A DNA stretch of 5,679 nucleotides, from assembly GCA_934777245.1 (NCBI GenBank), contig CAKVND010000076.1, positions 1 to 5,679 of the forward strand, read 5' to 3'. The DNA is from an uncultured Candidatus Melainabacteria bacterium (GTDB taxonomy: Bacteria; Cyanobacteriota; Vampirovibrionia; Gastranaerophilales; Gastranaerophilaceae). Below the pieces are notes generated by a model. That model saw only the letters and a list, made by a program, of their open reading frames with translations, ran no database searches and was not told the DNA's origin. Shown one piece after another: positions 1 to 5,420 of this stretch. Made by a program: the position numbers and the translations under genes. Position 1 is the first letter of the stretch; each line of letters begins with the position of its first letter.

Positions 1-408
1 ATTCAATTAGAAGTAACAGAAGGCGGAGTTAAGTTTTTACTTGTACATGGTTCTCCAAGAAAAAACAACGAAGATATTTTACCAAATACTCCAATAGCCG
101 ATGTTGAAAAAATGTTAGAAGGTGTTAGCGCAAATGTTGTTTTATGCGGACATACACATTTACCTTGCGGTTTTCAAACTTCAAAGAAACAAACAGTAGT
201 AAATGCCGGCAGCATTGGACGTCCATTTACTCCTGAACCGAAATCTTGCTACCTAACAATTATTGCGAACAATGGCGAATGTTTATTTGAACATCATTTC
301 GTAGAATATGATAAAGAAAGAGCCAGCAATAAATTGAAACAGCGAACATTTAGAGGAGCAGATAAACTGGCTGGCATGCTTCTGGATCCGAAAGTAAGGC
401 ATTTCTAA
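1..408 (+). CDS. Metallophosphoesterase, YfcE/MJ0936-like family (C-terminal part, 5' truncated)
   Basis: The frame is open from base 1, leaving 135 residues; the N-terminal half with the first metal-binding motifs (DxH, GD, GNH) lies outside the window. Visible motifs are LVHGSPR (H16), CGHTHLP (H51 and H53) and NAGSIGRP (residues 68-75). In calcineurin-like phosphoesterases the histidines of the GxxH-type and GHTH motifs bind the dinuclear metal centre, so the active site looks intact here. The NAGSIGRP segment followed by an acidic/aromatic tail with YD at 103-104 resembles small cyanobacterial and archaeal phosphodiesterases. The family hydrolyses phosphodiester or phosphomonoester bonds in the cytosol; the physiological substrate cannot be read from sequence. 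The stop lies one base before ispE, so the two are probably co-transcribed. An internal ATG at 112 falls after the VHGSP motif and is not a credible start. Confidence 0.9.
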   Translation: MQLEVTEGGVKFLLVHGSPRKNNEDILPNTPIADVEKMLEGVSANVVLCGHTHLPCGFQTSKKQTVVNAGSIGRPFTPEPKSCYLTIIANNGECLFEHHFVEYDKERASNKLKQRTFRGADKLAGMLLDPKVRHF

Positions 409-409
409 G

Positions 410-1273
410 ATGAATAATATGAAAGAAATTAAAGTTAAATGTCCGGCAAAAGTGAATTTGACGCTGGAAATCGTGAATCGTAGAGAAGACGGATTTCATA
501 ATATAAAGAGTATCATGCAGACAATCAGTTTGTATGATTATCTTACAATTAAGGCTGAAAAAGCAAGCGAAACGAAGATTACGCTTGCTGGAACGAGTAG
601 CGAAATTCCATATAACGAGAAAAATCTTGTTTATAAAGCTGTGATGCTTTTCTTGGAAAATACAGGTTTAAATGCTGATGTGGACATTTTTATAGAAAAA
701 AATATTCCAATTTCAGCAGGACTTGCCGGCGGAAGCACTAATGCCGCCGGAACGTTGTGGGGACTTAATGAAATTTTTTGTAATTCTTTAAATAGAGAAG
801 AGTTGCATAAATTGTGTTCAAAACTCGGTTCTGATTTGAATGTTTGCTTGGAAGGCGGAACTTTGCTGGCGACTTCCAGAGGCGAAATTATTGAAAAAGT
901 GGAGGGGAAAATAAATTATCCACTAACATTAATTAAGCCAAAAAATCTCGGGATTTCAGCAAAAGAAGCTTATCAAAAATATGCAGCAAAAGAATTTAAG
1001 CCAAAATATGATATGACCGAAAAAATGCTGGATGCTATTTCAAAAAAAGCCGATATAAAAAAATTTTTATACAACGATTTAGAATATGCTGTTTTTGATG
1101 ATTATAAAGAATTACAAATTATAAAAGACAAATTGCCGAACTCTATAATGTCAGGCTCCGGTTCAACTTACTTTATATTGGATAATATTACAAATGATTT
1201 GTTTGATGATAGTTTTCAAGTAATTCCAAATTTAAAATTCGTTAATACAGGTGTTATAGATTTAAATAAATAA
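410..1273 (+). CDS. ispE: 4-diphosphocytidyl-2-C-methyl-D-erythritol kinase
   Basis: IspE is the GHMP-family kinase that phosphorylates the 2-hydroxyl of CDP-methylerythritol with ATP, a cytosolic step of the MEP isoprenoid pathway. The 287-residue length is normal. Seen in order: CPAKVNL at 11-17 with the expected catalytic Lys14; the NRREDGFHNI substrate-side segment at 23-32; the ATP-binding glycine motif P-ISAGLAGGSTNAA at 100-113; LGSD at 139-142 with the expected catalytic Asp142; GGTLLATSRGE at 149-159; NDLE at 222-225; and MSGSGST at 247-253, the third GHMP motif. The glycine motif has Thr-Asn where most bacteria have Ser-Asp, a variant I recall from cyanobacteria. After Asp142 the usual Val-Pro-Phe is Leu-Asn-Val. 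ATG 410 gives MNNM; ATG 419 is an alternative. A weak TAAGG at 395-399 is the only ribosome-site-like sequence. The gene follows the phosphoesterase by one base, so it is probably translated from the same mRNA. Confidence 0.96.
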   Translation: MNNMKEIKVKCPAKVNLTLEIVNRREDGFHNIKSIMQTISLYDYLTIKAEKASETKITLAGTSSEIPYNEKNLVYKAVMLFLENTGLNADVDIFIEKNIPISAGLAGGSTNAAGTLWGLNEIFCNSLNREELHKLCSKLGSDLNVCLEGGTLLATSRGEIIEKVEGKINYPLTLIKPKNLGISAKEAYQKYAAKEFKPKYDMTEKMLDAISKKADIKKFLYNDLEYAVFDDYKELQIIKDKLPNSIMSGSGSTYFILDNITNDLFDDSFQVIPNLKFVNTGVIDLNK

Positions 1274-1277
1274 AATC

Positions 1278-1304
1278 GTTACAAATCTTTACATTTATTT
1301 TACA
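1278..1304 (+). promoter_or_regulatory. Three TTTACA-like direct repeats, 10-11 bp period (possible PhoB/PhoP-type operator)
   Basis: GTTACA at 1278-1283 and TTTACA at 1288-1293 and 1299-1304 recur at 10 and 11 bp intervals, one turn of the helix. Tandem six-base repeats on this period are typical of OmpR/PhoB-class response regulators; the Bacillus PhoP box is TT(A/C/T)ACA-like with about 5 bp spacers. An isolated further TTTACA lies at 1334-1339. The assignment to a regulator class is inference, and the AT-rich context raises the chance of coincidence. The site starts just after the ispE stop, about 220 bp before the next gene. Confidence 0.4.
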
Positions 1305-1418
1305 TGGGAAAAACACTATTCTACGAAGATTTATTTACACTTTGAATTCCATAAATATCAACAAATAAAAATATTATAGAAACATTCCTTACCCAAAAAA
1401 AATACTCAAAAAATCTTC

Positions 1419-1435
1419 TTTACATTTTCTTTACA
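1419..1435 (+). promoter_or_regulatory. Second TTTACA direct-repeat pair, 11 bp period, upstream of promoter
   Basis: Perfect TTTACA copies at 1419-1424 and 1430-1435 are separated by 5 bp, the same arrangement as the cluster at 1278-1304. They end about 35 bp upstream of the -35 position of the extended -10 promoter, a usual place for an activator dimer. Part of the site can also form an AT-only-like hairpin (1425-1443), but no T-run follows it directly, so I favour a protein-binding site over a terminator. Confidence 0.4.
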
Positions 1436-1470
1436 AAAGAAAAAATAATAGCAATTTTTTTTTTGACGGC

Positions 1471-1499
1471 TTTTAAATATATATGTAAGTTGATATAAT
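1471..1499 (+). promoter_or_regulatory. Extended -10 sigma-70-type promoter for the FKG gene pair
   Basis: TGATATAAT at 1491-1499 is a perfect extended -10 (TGnTATAAT), predicting transcription start near 1506. The -35 position at 17 bp spacing (1471-1476, TTTTAA) is poor, which fits an extended -10 promoter or one needing an activator. A TTGACG at 1463-1468 matches the -35 consensus but is 25 bp from the TATAAT, too far to pair with it. The start lies about 30 bp before the first FKG gene. Confidence 0.6.
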
Positions 1500-1512
1500 T
1501 AGCTTATATCGT

Positions 1513-1533
1513 ATGGATGAATCCCAGAAGTAA
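1513..1533 (+). other. Six-codon mini-ORF (MDESQK) abutting the first FKG gene; contains the ribosome site
   Basis: ATG at 1513 opens a six-codon frame whose TAA (1531-1533) is immediately followed by the ATG at 1534, in the same frame. AGAAG at 1526-1530 inside it is the best Shine-Dalgarno-like sequence; it is only 3 bases from ATG 1534 but 9 bases from ATG 1540, which argues that the downstream gene may start at 1540. The mini-ORF may be coincidence; no ribosome site is obvious in front of it. Confidence 0.25.
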
Positions 1534-3201
1534 ATGTGTATGATAAACAAAATTGGTGTAGATACTACTAGCAGATTTAATAGCAACAACGTTCGTAACA
1601 AAGAACAGAGCAAACAAAATCCAAACTTTAAAGGTGTTGGAGCGATTGCTTTGGCAGGAATTCAAGCATGCGAAAGAATGCCTATGGTAAACGTTACGGT
1701 TATTGACATGTTATCTGCTATTTTACCTAGAACCGTTGTTGAATCAATGACAAACTGGTTTGCTGGTTTTGAAGCTTTTAGAAGAGAGTCTTCAGGTCTT
1801 GTTGTAAACTGTTTGATTCCAAGTCTTATAACACTAGGCATTGCTAAATGTATCAACCCTGCAATTATGCCAAATGGCGTAAACATGTCAAGATGTTGGG
1901 CTGATAGTTCATTAATCGATAAAGCTTCTGAATATTATAAGAGTGCAGGCTCTGACGACAAAGTTAAAGAATCATTAAAGAATATTTTAGGAAATATTCA
2001 AGGCTATGAAGGCAAAAACTCCGTTAAATTTAATGAAGCTTTAACACCGGAAGAAATTGAAAAATATTCTAAAAAACTTACTGAATTATCACGTTCTGGC
2101 GATGCTGATAAAGCTATAAGAAAAGAAATTAAAAAACTAACAAATGAAATAGTCGAAAAAGTTCATGTTGCTGAAAATATTAAAATTGCAGATGGCAACA
2201 AAACAGTTAATGCTGCCTCTGTAAATTCTATGCTAGAAGATTCCGTTAAATACTTCAAAGAATTCCAAAAATCAGGTGTTGGCATTGAAGAATTTGCTAA
2301 AAAGAGTAAAAAACTTGTGAAAACTAAGAGTTTAGCAGGCTTAGCAGTAATTCTTCCTCTAGCTGCATCTATGCAATATATTAACCGCTGGATTACAGGT
2401 AAAATTTCCGGTGTTAAAGGTGCTCCAATTTATGATGATTTTGGAAAAGGAAAAGATAATATTGAAGAAACTTCTAAGGCAAAAGAAGGTTTGTTAAAAC
2501 AAAAACTAATCTCAATTTCTTCAATGATCGGAGTTTCACTCCTTTCTATGATGAAACGTCCAAGTATGAATATGCTTGAATTTAAAGGTATGTTCCCAAC
2601 AATGGATCAAGCACGTGTAATTTCAACAACAACATTCGCGTCTCGTATGGCAGCTGCTGATGATAAAAACGAACTTGCAGAAGCTACTGTAAGAGATATT
2701 GCAACATTCTCAGGCTTATATTTCTTGGGAGATTACGCTGCTAAAGCAGCTGCAACTGGAATCCAAAAAAATACAGGTATTACATTATTAAACGATACAA
2801 AACCTCTTAAAGGGGATGAAAATGTATTTAAAAAAGCTTGGCATTGGGTTAAAGATGTAAATATTAAATCTTCTGAAGAAGTTGTAAGTAAAACTCAACA
2901 AAGTTTAAATGGAGCTAAACCAACAGAAACTCAAGCAAAAATTATAGAAAAAGAATTGAAACATGCTAAAAACTTGCGTTCTGCTTGCCAAGTAACCAAC
3001 CTTGGTGTATCATTAGCATTATTAGGGATTATCGTTCCACTTTATACCAGACACAAAACGAAGAAAAAACATGAACAAGCTTTAAAACTTGCTCAAGAAA
3101 AAAACCAAGACATTGAAACAAAAAAAGATGAACAATCAGTAACGCCTATGAATATTAAGTATTCAAAATTAACAACAGGCTTTAGAGCTGATAATAAATA
3201 G
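1534..3201 (+). CDS. FKG-tag membrane protein of unknown function, paralogue 1
   Basis: I do not recognise a named family, so no function is given. The 555-residue product (553 if ATG 1540, better spaced from AGAAG, is used) starts with a polar segment ending in NPNFKG at 29-34. Several hydrophobic stretches could cross the membrane: about 88-107, 266-283, 324-340, and most clearly 486-504, which is followed by the basic KTKKKH. A charged, Lys/Glu-rich region at about 125-262 is probably soluble and helical. Motifs shared with the next gene are IDMLSAILPRT (57-67), AGFEAFRRE (77-85), FPTMDQ (354-359), ASR plus DKNEL (369-381) and LGD (398-400), in the same order, so the two are paralogues. 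No classical signal peptide is present. The gene has its own promoter region, and the next gene follows after 11 bases, so the pair is probably co-transcribed. The C-terminal 50 residues are polar and end in RADNK. Confidence 0.85.
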   Translation: MCMINKIGVDTTSRFNSNNVRNKEQSKQNPNFKGVGAIALAGIQACERMPMVNVTVIDMLSAILPRTVVESMTNWFAGFEAFRRESSGLVVNCLIPSLITLGIAKCINPAIMPNGVNMSRCWADSSLIDKASEYYKSAGSDDKVKESLKNILGNIQGYEGKNSVKFNEALTPEEIEKYSKKLTELSRSGDADKAIRKEIKKLTNEIVEKVHVAENIKIADGNKTVNAASVNSMLEDSVKYFKEFQKSGVGIEEFAKKSKKLVKTKSLAGLAVILPLAASMQYINRWITGKISGVKGAPIYDDFGKGKDNIEETSKAKEGLLKQKLISISSMIGVSLLSMMKRPSMNMLEFKGMFPTMDQARVISTTTFASRMAAADDKNELAEATVRDIATFSGLYFLGDYAAKAAATGIQKNTGITLLNDTKPLKGDENVFKKAWHWVKDVNIKSSEEVVSKTQQSLNGAKPTETQAKIIEKELKHAKNLRSACQVTNLGVSLALLGIIVPLYTRHKTKKKHEQALKLAQEKNQDIETKKDEQSVTPMNIKYSKLTTGFRADNK

Positions 3202-3202
3202 C

Positions 3203-3206
3203 AAGG
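3203..3206 (+). promoter_or_regulatory. Ribosome binding site for FKG paralogue 2
   Basis: AAGG lies 6 bases before ATG 3213, inside the 11-base gap between the two FKG genes. It fixes the start of the second gene and shows that it can be translated from the shared mRNA. Confidence 0.55.
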
Positions 3207-3212
3207 TAAAAA

Positions 3213-4838
3213 ATGAAAGTACAACTTAATCAACAACAAAAAAACTATCACCCACAATTTAAAGGACCGGTAGATACCGGTTTAAGATTTTTGGCTACAA
3301 ATCAAGCAGTTGGCGCAAATGGTATTGATTTCTGCTCAATGGTAGCCCCAAGAACTACAATTGATTTCGTTCAACGTGGCCCTGCAGCCGGTTTAGAAAC
3401 CGGTAGACGTGAAATTATGGGAACAATTAACGATTCCTGCATTGGTTTATTTGGCGCAGGAGCAGGTTGGTTAATTGCAAAAAACATTAATAAAAAATTT
3501 GGACTCAATGTAAATGATATGTTTACTGCACCGGAAACTCTAAACATCCTTGCTGAAAACAAAGCTCAACAAATAAAAGACAATAAATCACAATTAGATT
3601 ATATTAAATCAACTCTAGAAAATGTAAAAGCTTTTAATCCGGATGCAAAAAATGCTGATAAAGACGGTTATACAAGAATTTCAAAAGAAAAAATTGATGA
3701 AGTTGCTAAGATTTTAGATGAGTCATTAAATAAAAATGTAAAATTTAATGATTGGACAAAAGACAAAACAGCATCTTCCAGAGAAGTTTTAATCAATAAA
3801 ATTACAGAAAGCACAGGTGCGCAATCTGAATATATTCTTGAATCAACAAATAAAAAAACAGTTAGTAAAACTAACTTGAAATCATTGTTAAATGACATGT
3901 TCATTGTTTCTGATTCATTCAACAAAAACAATGTTAAAGAAGCCTTTGTAGAACAAATTAAAGCCGGCAAAACAGTTCAAGAAAATAATTTCATTAAAGG
4001 ACTTTCTAAATTTATGAAAACTCGTTCTGCAATTGGCTTTGGAATTGCAACTGCAATTGGCTTATCAGTTCAGCCTATTAATATGTATTTAACTAAATTA
4101 AAAACAGGTTCTGACGGTTTTGTTGGTGTAGAAGGTCGTTCTAAAGATAAAAGTACCGGGTTTAAAGCAATAAAAGCTGTTAGTGCAGCAGCATTCTTTT
4201 CAATGATTTTAGCAACACTAAAAATGTCTCCTATGAAATTCATTAAATCACCTGGAAAATTCATGGATAAAATGTCATTCAACGGCAAAATGCCTACTAT
4301 CAACCAATTAAAAGGTTTATATGGTTTAACAATTATTTCAAGAATTTTCTCTACTCGTGACAAAGACGAACTTCGCGAAAGCTTAACTAAAGACTTCTTA
4401 GGTTATTTAAGCTGGCTTGTTCTTGGTGATATCGTGAATAAACTTGTTGCAGATTCTATGGATAAAACTACTATGAACTATAGAGCAGATTCTAAAGATG
4501 CAGGTAAATTCAAGCGTACATTCAATGGCAGCCTAAAAACAAGAGATGAAGTTTTAGTTGAAACACTTGCAAAAGAAGGTATTTCAACAACTAAAACTGA
4601 AAACGGCAAATTGTTTAATAAAAAATTCAATGAAATGTTAAAAGACTTGGAAAACAAACCAGAAGTGAAAAAACTTGTAAGAAAACGTTTAAGAACATTG
4701 AATGTTGCACAAGTTGCAGGTTATATGGTTTCAGGTCTTGTTTTAGGTCTTGGTATTCCAAACTTGAATATTTATGTAACAAATATGCTTGATAAAAAGA
4801 GAAAAGCAGAAGCTGCAAAAAACCAACAAGCTGCTTAA
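3213..4838 (+). CDS. FKG-tag membrane protein of unknown function, paralogue 2
   Basis: This 541-residue protein has the same architecture as its upstream neighbour; function unknown. A short polar start leads to HPQFKG at 13-18. Then come IDFCSMVAPRT (38-48) and AAGLETGRRE (58-67), the strongest match to paralogue 1 (ID-x-x-S-x-[IV]-x-PRT and AG-x-E-x-x-RRE). Hydrophobic segments lie near 76-89 (Gly/Ala rich), 273-291, 322-336, 394-409 and 498-520. A charged region at about 110-265 is probably soluble. MPTINQ (360-365), ISR (375-377), DKDEL (383-387) and LGD (404-406) align with paralogue 1 at nearly the same spacing. The C-terminus is a hydrophobic helix followed by a Lys/Arg/Ala/Gln tail. 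The ATG at 3213 is supported by AAGG 6 bases upstream. No convincing intrinsic terminator follows directly; readthrough would enter the inverted-repeat region. A membrane location is inferred from hydropathy by eye. Confidence 0.88.
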   Translation: MKVQLNQQQKNYHPQFKGPVDTGLRFLATNQAVGANGIDFCSMVAPRTTIDFVQRGPAAGLETGRREIMGTINDSCIGLFGAGAGWLIAKNINKKFGLNVNDMFTAPETLNILAENKAQQIKDNKSQLDYIKSTLENVKAFNPDAKNADKDGYTRISKEKIDEVAKILDESLNKNVKFNDWTKDKTASSREVLINKITESTGAQSEYILESTNKKTVSKTNLKSLLNDMFIVSDSFNKNNVKEAFVEQIKAGKTVQENNFIKGLSKFMKTRSAIGFGIATAIGLSVQPINMYLTKLKTGSDGFVGVEGRSKDKSTGFKAIKAVSAAAFFSMILATLKMSPMKFIKSPGKFMDKMSFNGKMPTINQLKGLYGLTIISRIFSTRDKDELRESLTKDFLGYLSWLVLGDIVNKLVADSMDKTTMNYRADSKDAGKFKRTFNGSLKTRDEVLVETLAKEGISTTKTENGKLFNKKFNEMLKDLENKPEVKKLVRKRLRTLNVAQVAGYMVSGLVLGLGIPNLNIYVTNMLDKKRKAEAAKNQQAA

Positions 4839-4960
4839 AGTTTTTATTGTACAAACTAGTTTGCTTCGTCGCCTTAAAGACAAAATCGAAATTTATAGAA
4901 AGTTGGATTCTTCGAAAGACAAATATAGTTATGTTGCAAATATTGAGCCAAGACTAAATT
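4839..4960. other. Intergenic stretch between FKG paralogue 2 and the inverted repeat; no clear feature
   Basis: I see no gene, tRNA or strong hairpin here. AGTTT/AAACT around 4839-4857 can pair weakly but has no G/C-rich stem or following T-run. An open frame crosses from the end of the FKG gene into the repeat (to 4992), but it has no plausible ribosome site and its last residues come from the repeat, so it is not annotated as a gene. Confidence 0.5.
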
Positions 4961-5004
4961 TGAACGACAATCGAACCGCGAGCGTTTTTTAGCGAGCGTG
5001 AGAG

Positions 5005-5020
5005 AGCGGGTAAATCCGCT
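5005..5020 (+). other. Hairpin A of left repeat copy
   Basis: AGCGG (5005-5009) pairs with CCGCT (5016-5020), plus a possible G-T wobble 5010/5015 closing a TAAA loop. It abuts the constant ACATCCATTT segment. The counterpart at 5320-5334 has different stem bases but still pairs. Confidence 0.65.
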
Positions 5021-5035
5021 ACATCCATTTGAACC

Positions 5036-5051
5036 ACAACCGTAAGGTTGT
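5036..5051 (+). other. Hairpin B of left repeat copy, GNRA-type GTAA loop
   Basis: ACAACC (5036-5041) and GGTTGT (5046-5051) form a perfect 6 bp stem around GTAA, a GNRA-class tetraloop if transcribed rightward. The matching hairpin at 5288-5303 on the other strand has the same loop and stem length with several compensatory base-pair changes. Confidence 0.7.
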
Positions 5052-5080
5052 AGGAAACGATTAAAGTTTCTTCTTTTTTG

Positions 5081-5121
5081 TTACTTTTTTCTTCTTGCTT
5101 TTTCAAAGAAGAAAAAAGTAA
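5081..5121. repeat. Perfect 16 bp hairpin (poly-pyrimidine/poly-purine stem)
   Basis: TTACTTTTTTCTTCTT (5081-5096) is the exact reverse complement of 5106-5121, with a 9-base loop. It is the longest perfect local palindrome in the window. No T-run directly follows on either strand, so it is not a canonical intrinsic terminator, although T6 at 5144-5149 lies about 22 bases downstream. It is the inner part of the left repeat copy; the right copy has related arms (GTACTTTTCT at 5155-5164, AGAAAAGTAC at 5246-5255) separated by a longer insert. Confidence 0.8.
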
Positions 5122-5287
5122 GAAGAATTTTGAAATAAAAAGCTTTTTTGAAATGTACTTTTCTTTCTCTTTATTTGTGAAGCAAAGATTTTTTACTTTA
5201 CTTCCAAGCTAGTAAGTGTTCCTACAAGCCGAAAGTATTTACCCCAGAAAAGTACCAAAAGAAAGAGAAAACACGCTATAGTTTCAG

Positions 5288-5303
5288 ACGCTCTTACGAG
5301 CAT
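5288..5303 (-). other. Hairpin B of right repeat copy, GNRA-type GTAA loop
   Basis: On the minus strand ATGCTC-GTAA-GAGCGT forms a 6 bp stem (one T-G wobble) around the same GTAA loop as 5036-5051. Stem pairs 3, 4 and 5 are G-C, C-G and T-A here but A-T, A-T and C-G in the left copy, so pairing is kept while sequence changes. Confidence 0.65.
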
Positions 5304-5319
5304 TGACAAAATGGATGTA

Positions 5320-5334
5320 GCAAGCAAAGCTTGC
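5320..5334 (-). other. Hairpin A of right repeat copy
   Basis: GCAAGC (5320-5325) and GCTTGC (5329-5334) form a perfect 6 bp stem with a 3-base loop. It is separated from hairpin B by exactly 16 bases (5304-5319), the same distance as in the left copy (5020-5035, allowing for the terminal A-T pair of the left stem). Confidence 0.65.
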
Positions 5335-5393
5335 ACTCTTGCGCTCACTATCGCAGCTAATCGCTGCACGTTCGCGGCGCGAATGTCGTTCAT

Positions 5394-5420
5394 TTGATAA
5401 AAATTATCATGGACTATAAT
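5394..5420 (+). promoter_or_regulatory. Possible rightward promoter just outside the inverted repeat
   Basis: TTGATA (5394-5399) and TATAAT (5415-5420) are good hexamers but only 15 bp apart, two short of the optimum. A transcript from here would run about 70-75 bases to the hairpin at 5464-5499. No reading frame follows, so any product would be a small RNA converging on tuf. TGATAA-AAA-TTATCA (5395-5409) is a small perfect palindrome overlapping the spacer and could be an operator. Confidence 0.25.

Larger units (their letters stand above)
4961..5142 (+). repeat. Structured inverted-repeat element, left copy
   Basis: This is the left of two diverged copies of one element facing each other around the AAGCTT centre at 5140-5145. 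Reading rightward: TGAACGAC (4961-4968); CCGCGAGCG; hairpin A (5005-5020); ACATCCATTT (5021-5030); hairpin B with a GTAA loop (5036-5051); GAAAC (5054-5058); a pyrimidine tract; a long perfect hairpin (5081-5121); then a segment ending in AAAAAGC. Each block has a counterpart in the same order in the reverse complement of 5143-5392. GCTACATCCATTT at 5018-5030 is a perfect 13 bp inverted match to 5309-5321. The G+C content near 4970-5020 exceeds the surrounding sequence. It carries no open reading frame of its own. It could be a MITE/REP-like mobile repeat or a structured RNA; the family is not one I can name. Confidence 0.7.
5143..5392 (-). repeat. Structured inverted-repeat element, right copy
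   Basis: Read on the minus strand from 5392, this copy repeats the order of the left one: TGAACGAC (5392-5385), CCGCGAACG, hairpin A (5334-5320), ACATCCATTT (5318-5309), hairpin B with GTAA loop (5303-5288), GAAAC (5285-5281), pyrimidine tract, GGTACTTTTCT, and finally AAAAAAGC at the centre. It is about 70 bp longer than the left copy, mainly because the loop between its long arms (5165-5245) holds extra sequence. An open frame of 66 codons runs along it on the minus strand, but the left copy has stops and non-triplet indels in that frame, so coding is unlikely. It lies downstream of tuf, beyond the tuf terminator, in the sense orientation for tuf readthrough. Confidence 0.7.

Noticed and set aside
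1425..1443. TTTTCTTT/AAAGAAAA hairpin as the ispE terminator
   Set aside because: The stem has a single G-C pair, lies 150 bp after the stop, and has no immediate T-run; it overlaps the TTTACA repeat pair, which explains the sequence better.
1463..1468. TTGACG as the -35 box of the FKG promoter
   Set aside because: It is 25 bp from TATAAT at 1494-1499, and no acceptable -10 lies at 16-18 bp.
3668..4363. Minus-strand open frames inside FKG paralogue 2 (and a similar one at 1662-1886 in paralogue 1)
   Set aside because: They are shadows of the plus-strand genes, whose motif conservation between paralogues shows that the plus strand codes.
3045..4510. Similarity of TTGFRADNK at the end of paralogue 1 to TTMNYRADSK inside paralogue 2
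   Set aside because: The two strings are not at equivalent positions in the shared architecture and are short, so chance or a minor rearrangement cannot be separated.
4789..4992. 67-codon plus-strand frame overlapping the end of FKG paralogue 2
   Set aside because: It starts inside the real gene in another frame, has no ribosome site, and ends in repeat sequence.
4961..5392. CRISPR array or tRNA gene
   Set aside because: There are only two copies, inverted rather than direct, with no regular spacers; no tRNA T-loop or acceptor-stem pattern was found.
5193..5393. 66-codon minus-strand frame spanning the right repeat copy, with hydrophobic stretches
   Set aside because: The homologous left copy has stop codons and a non-triplet length difference in the same frame, and the stems vary in a way that preserves pairing rather than protein.
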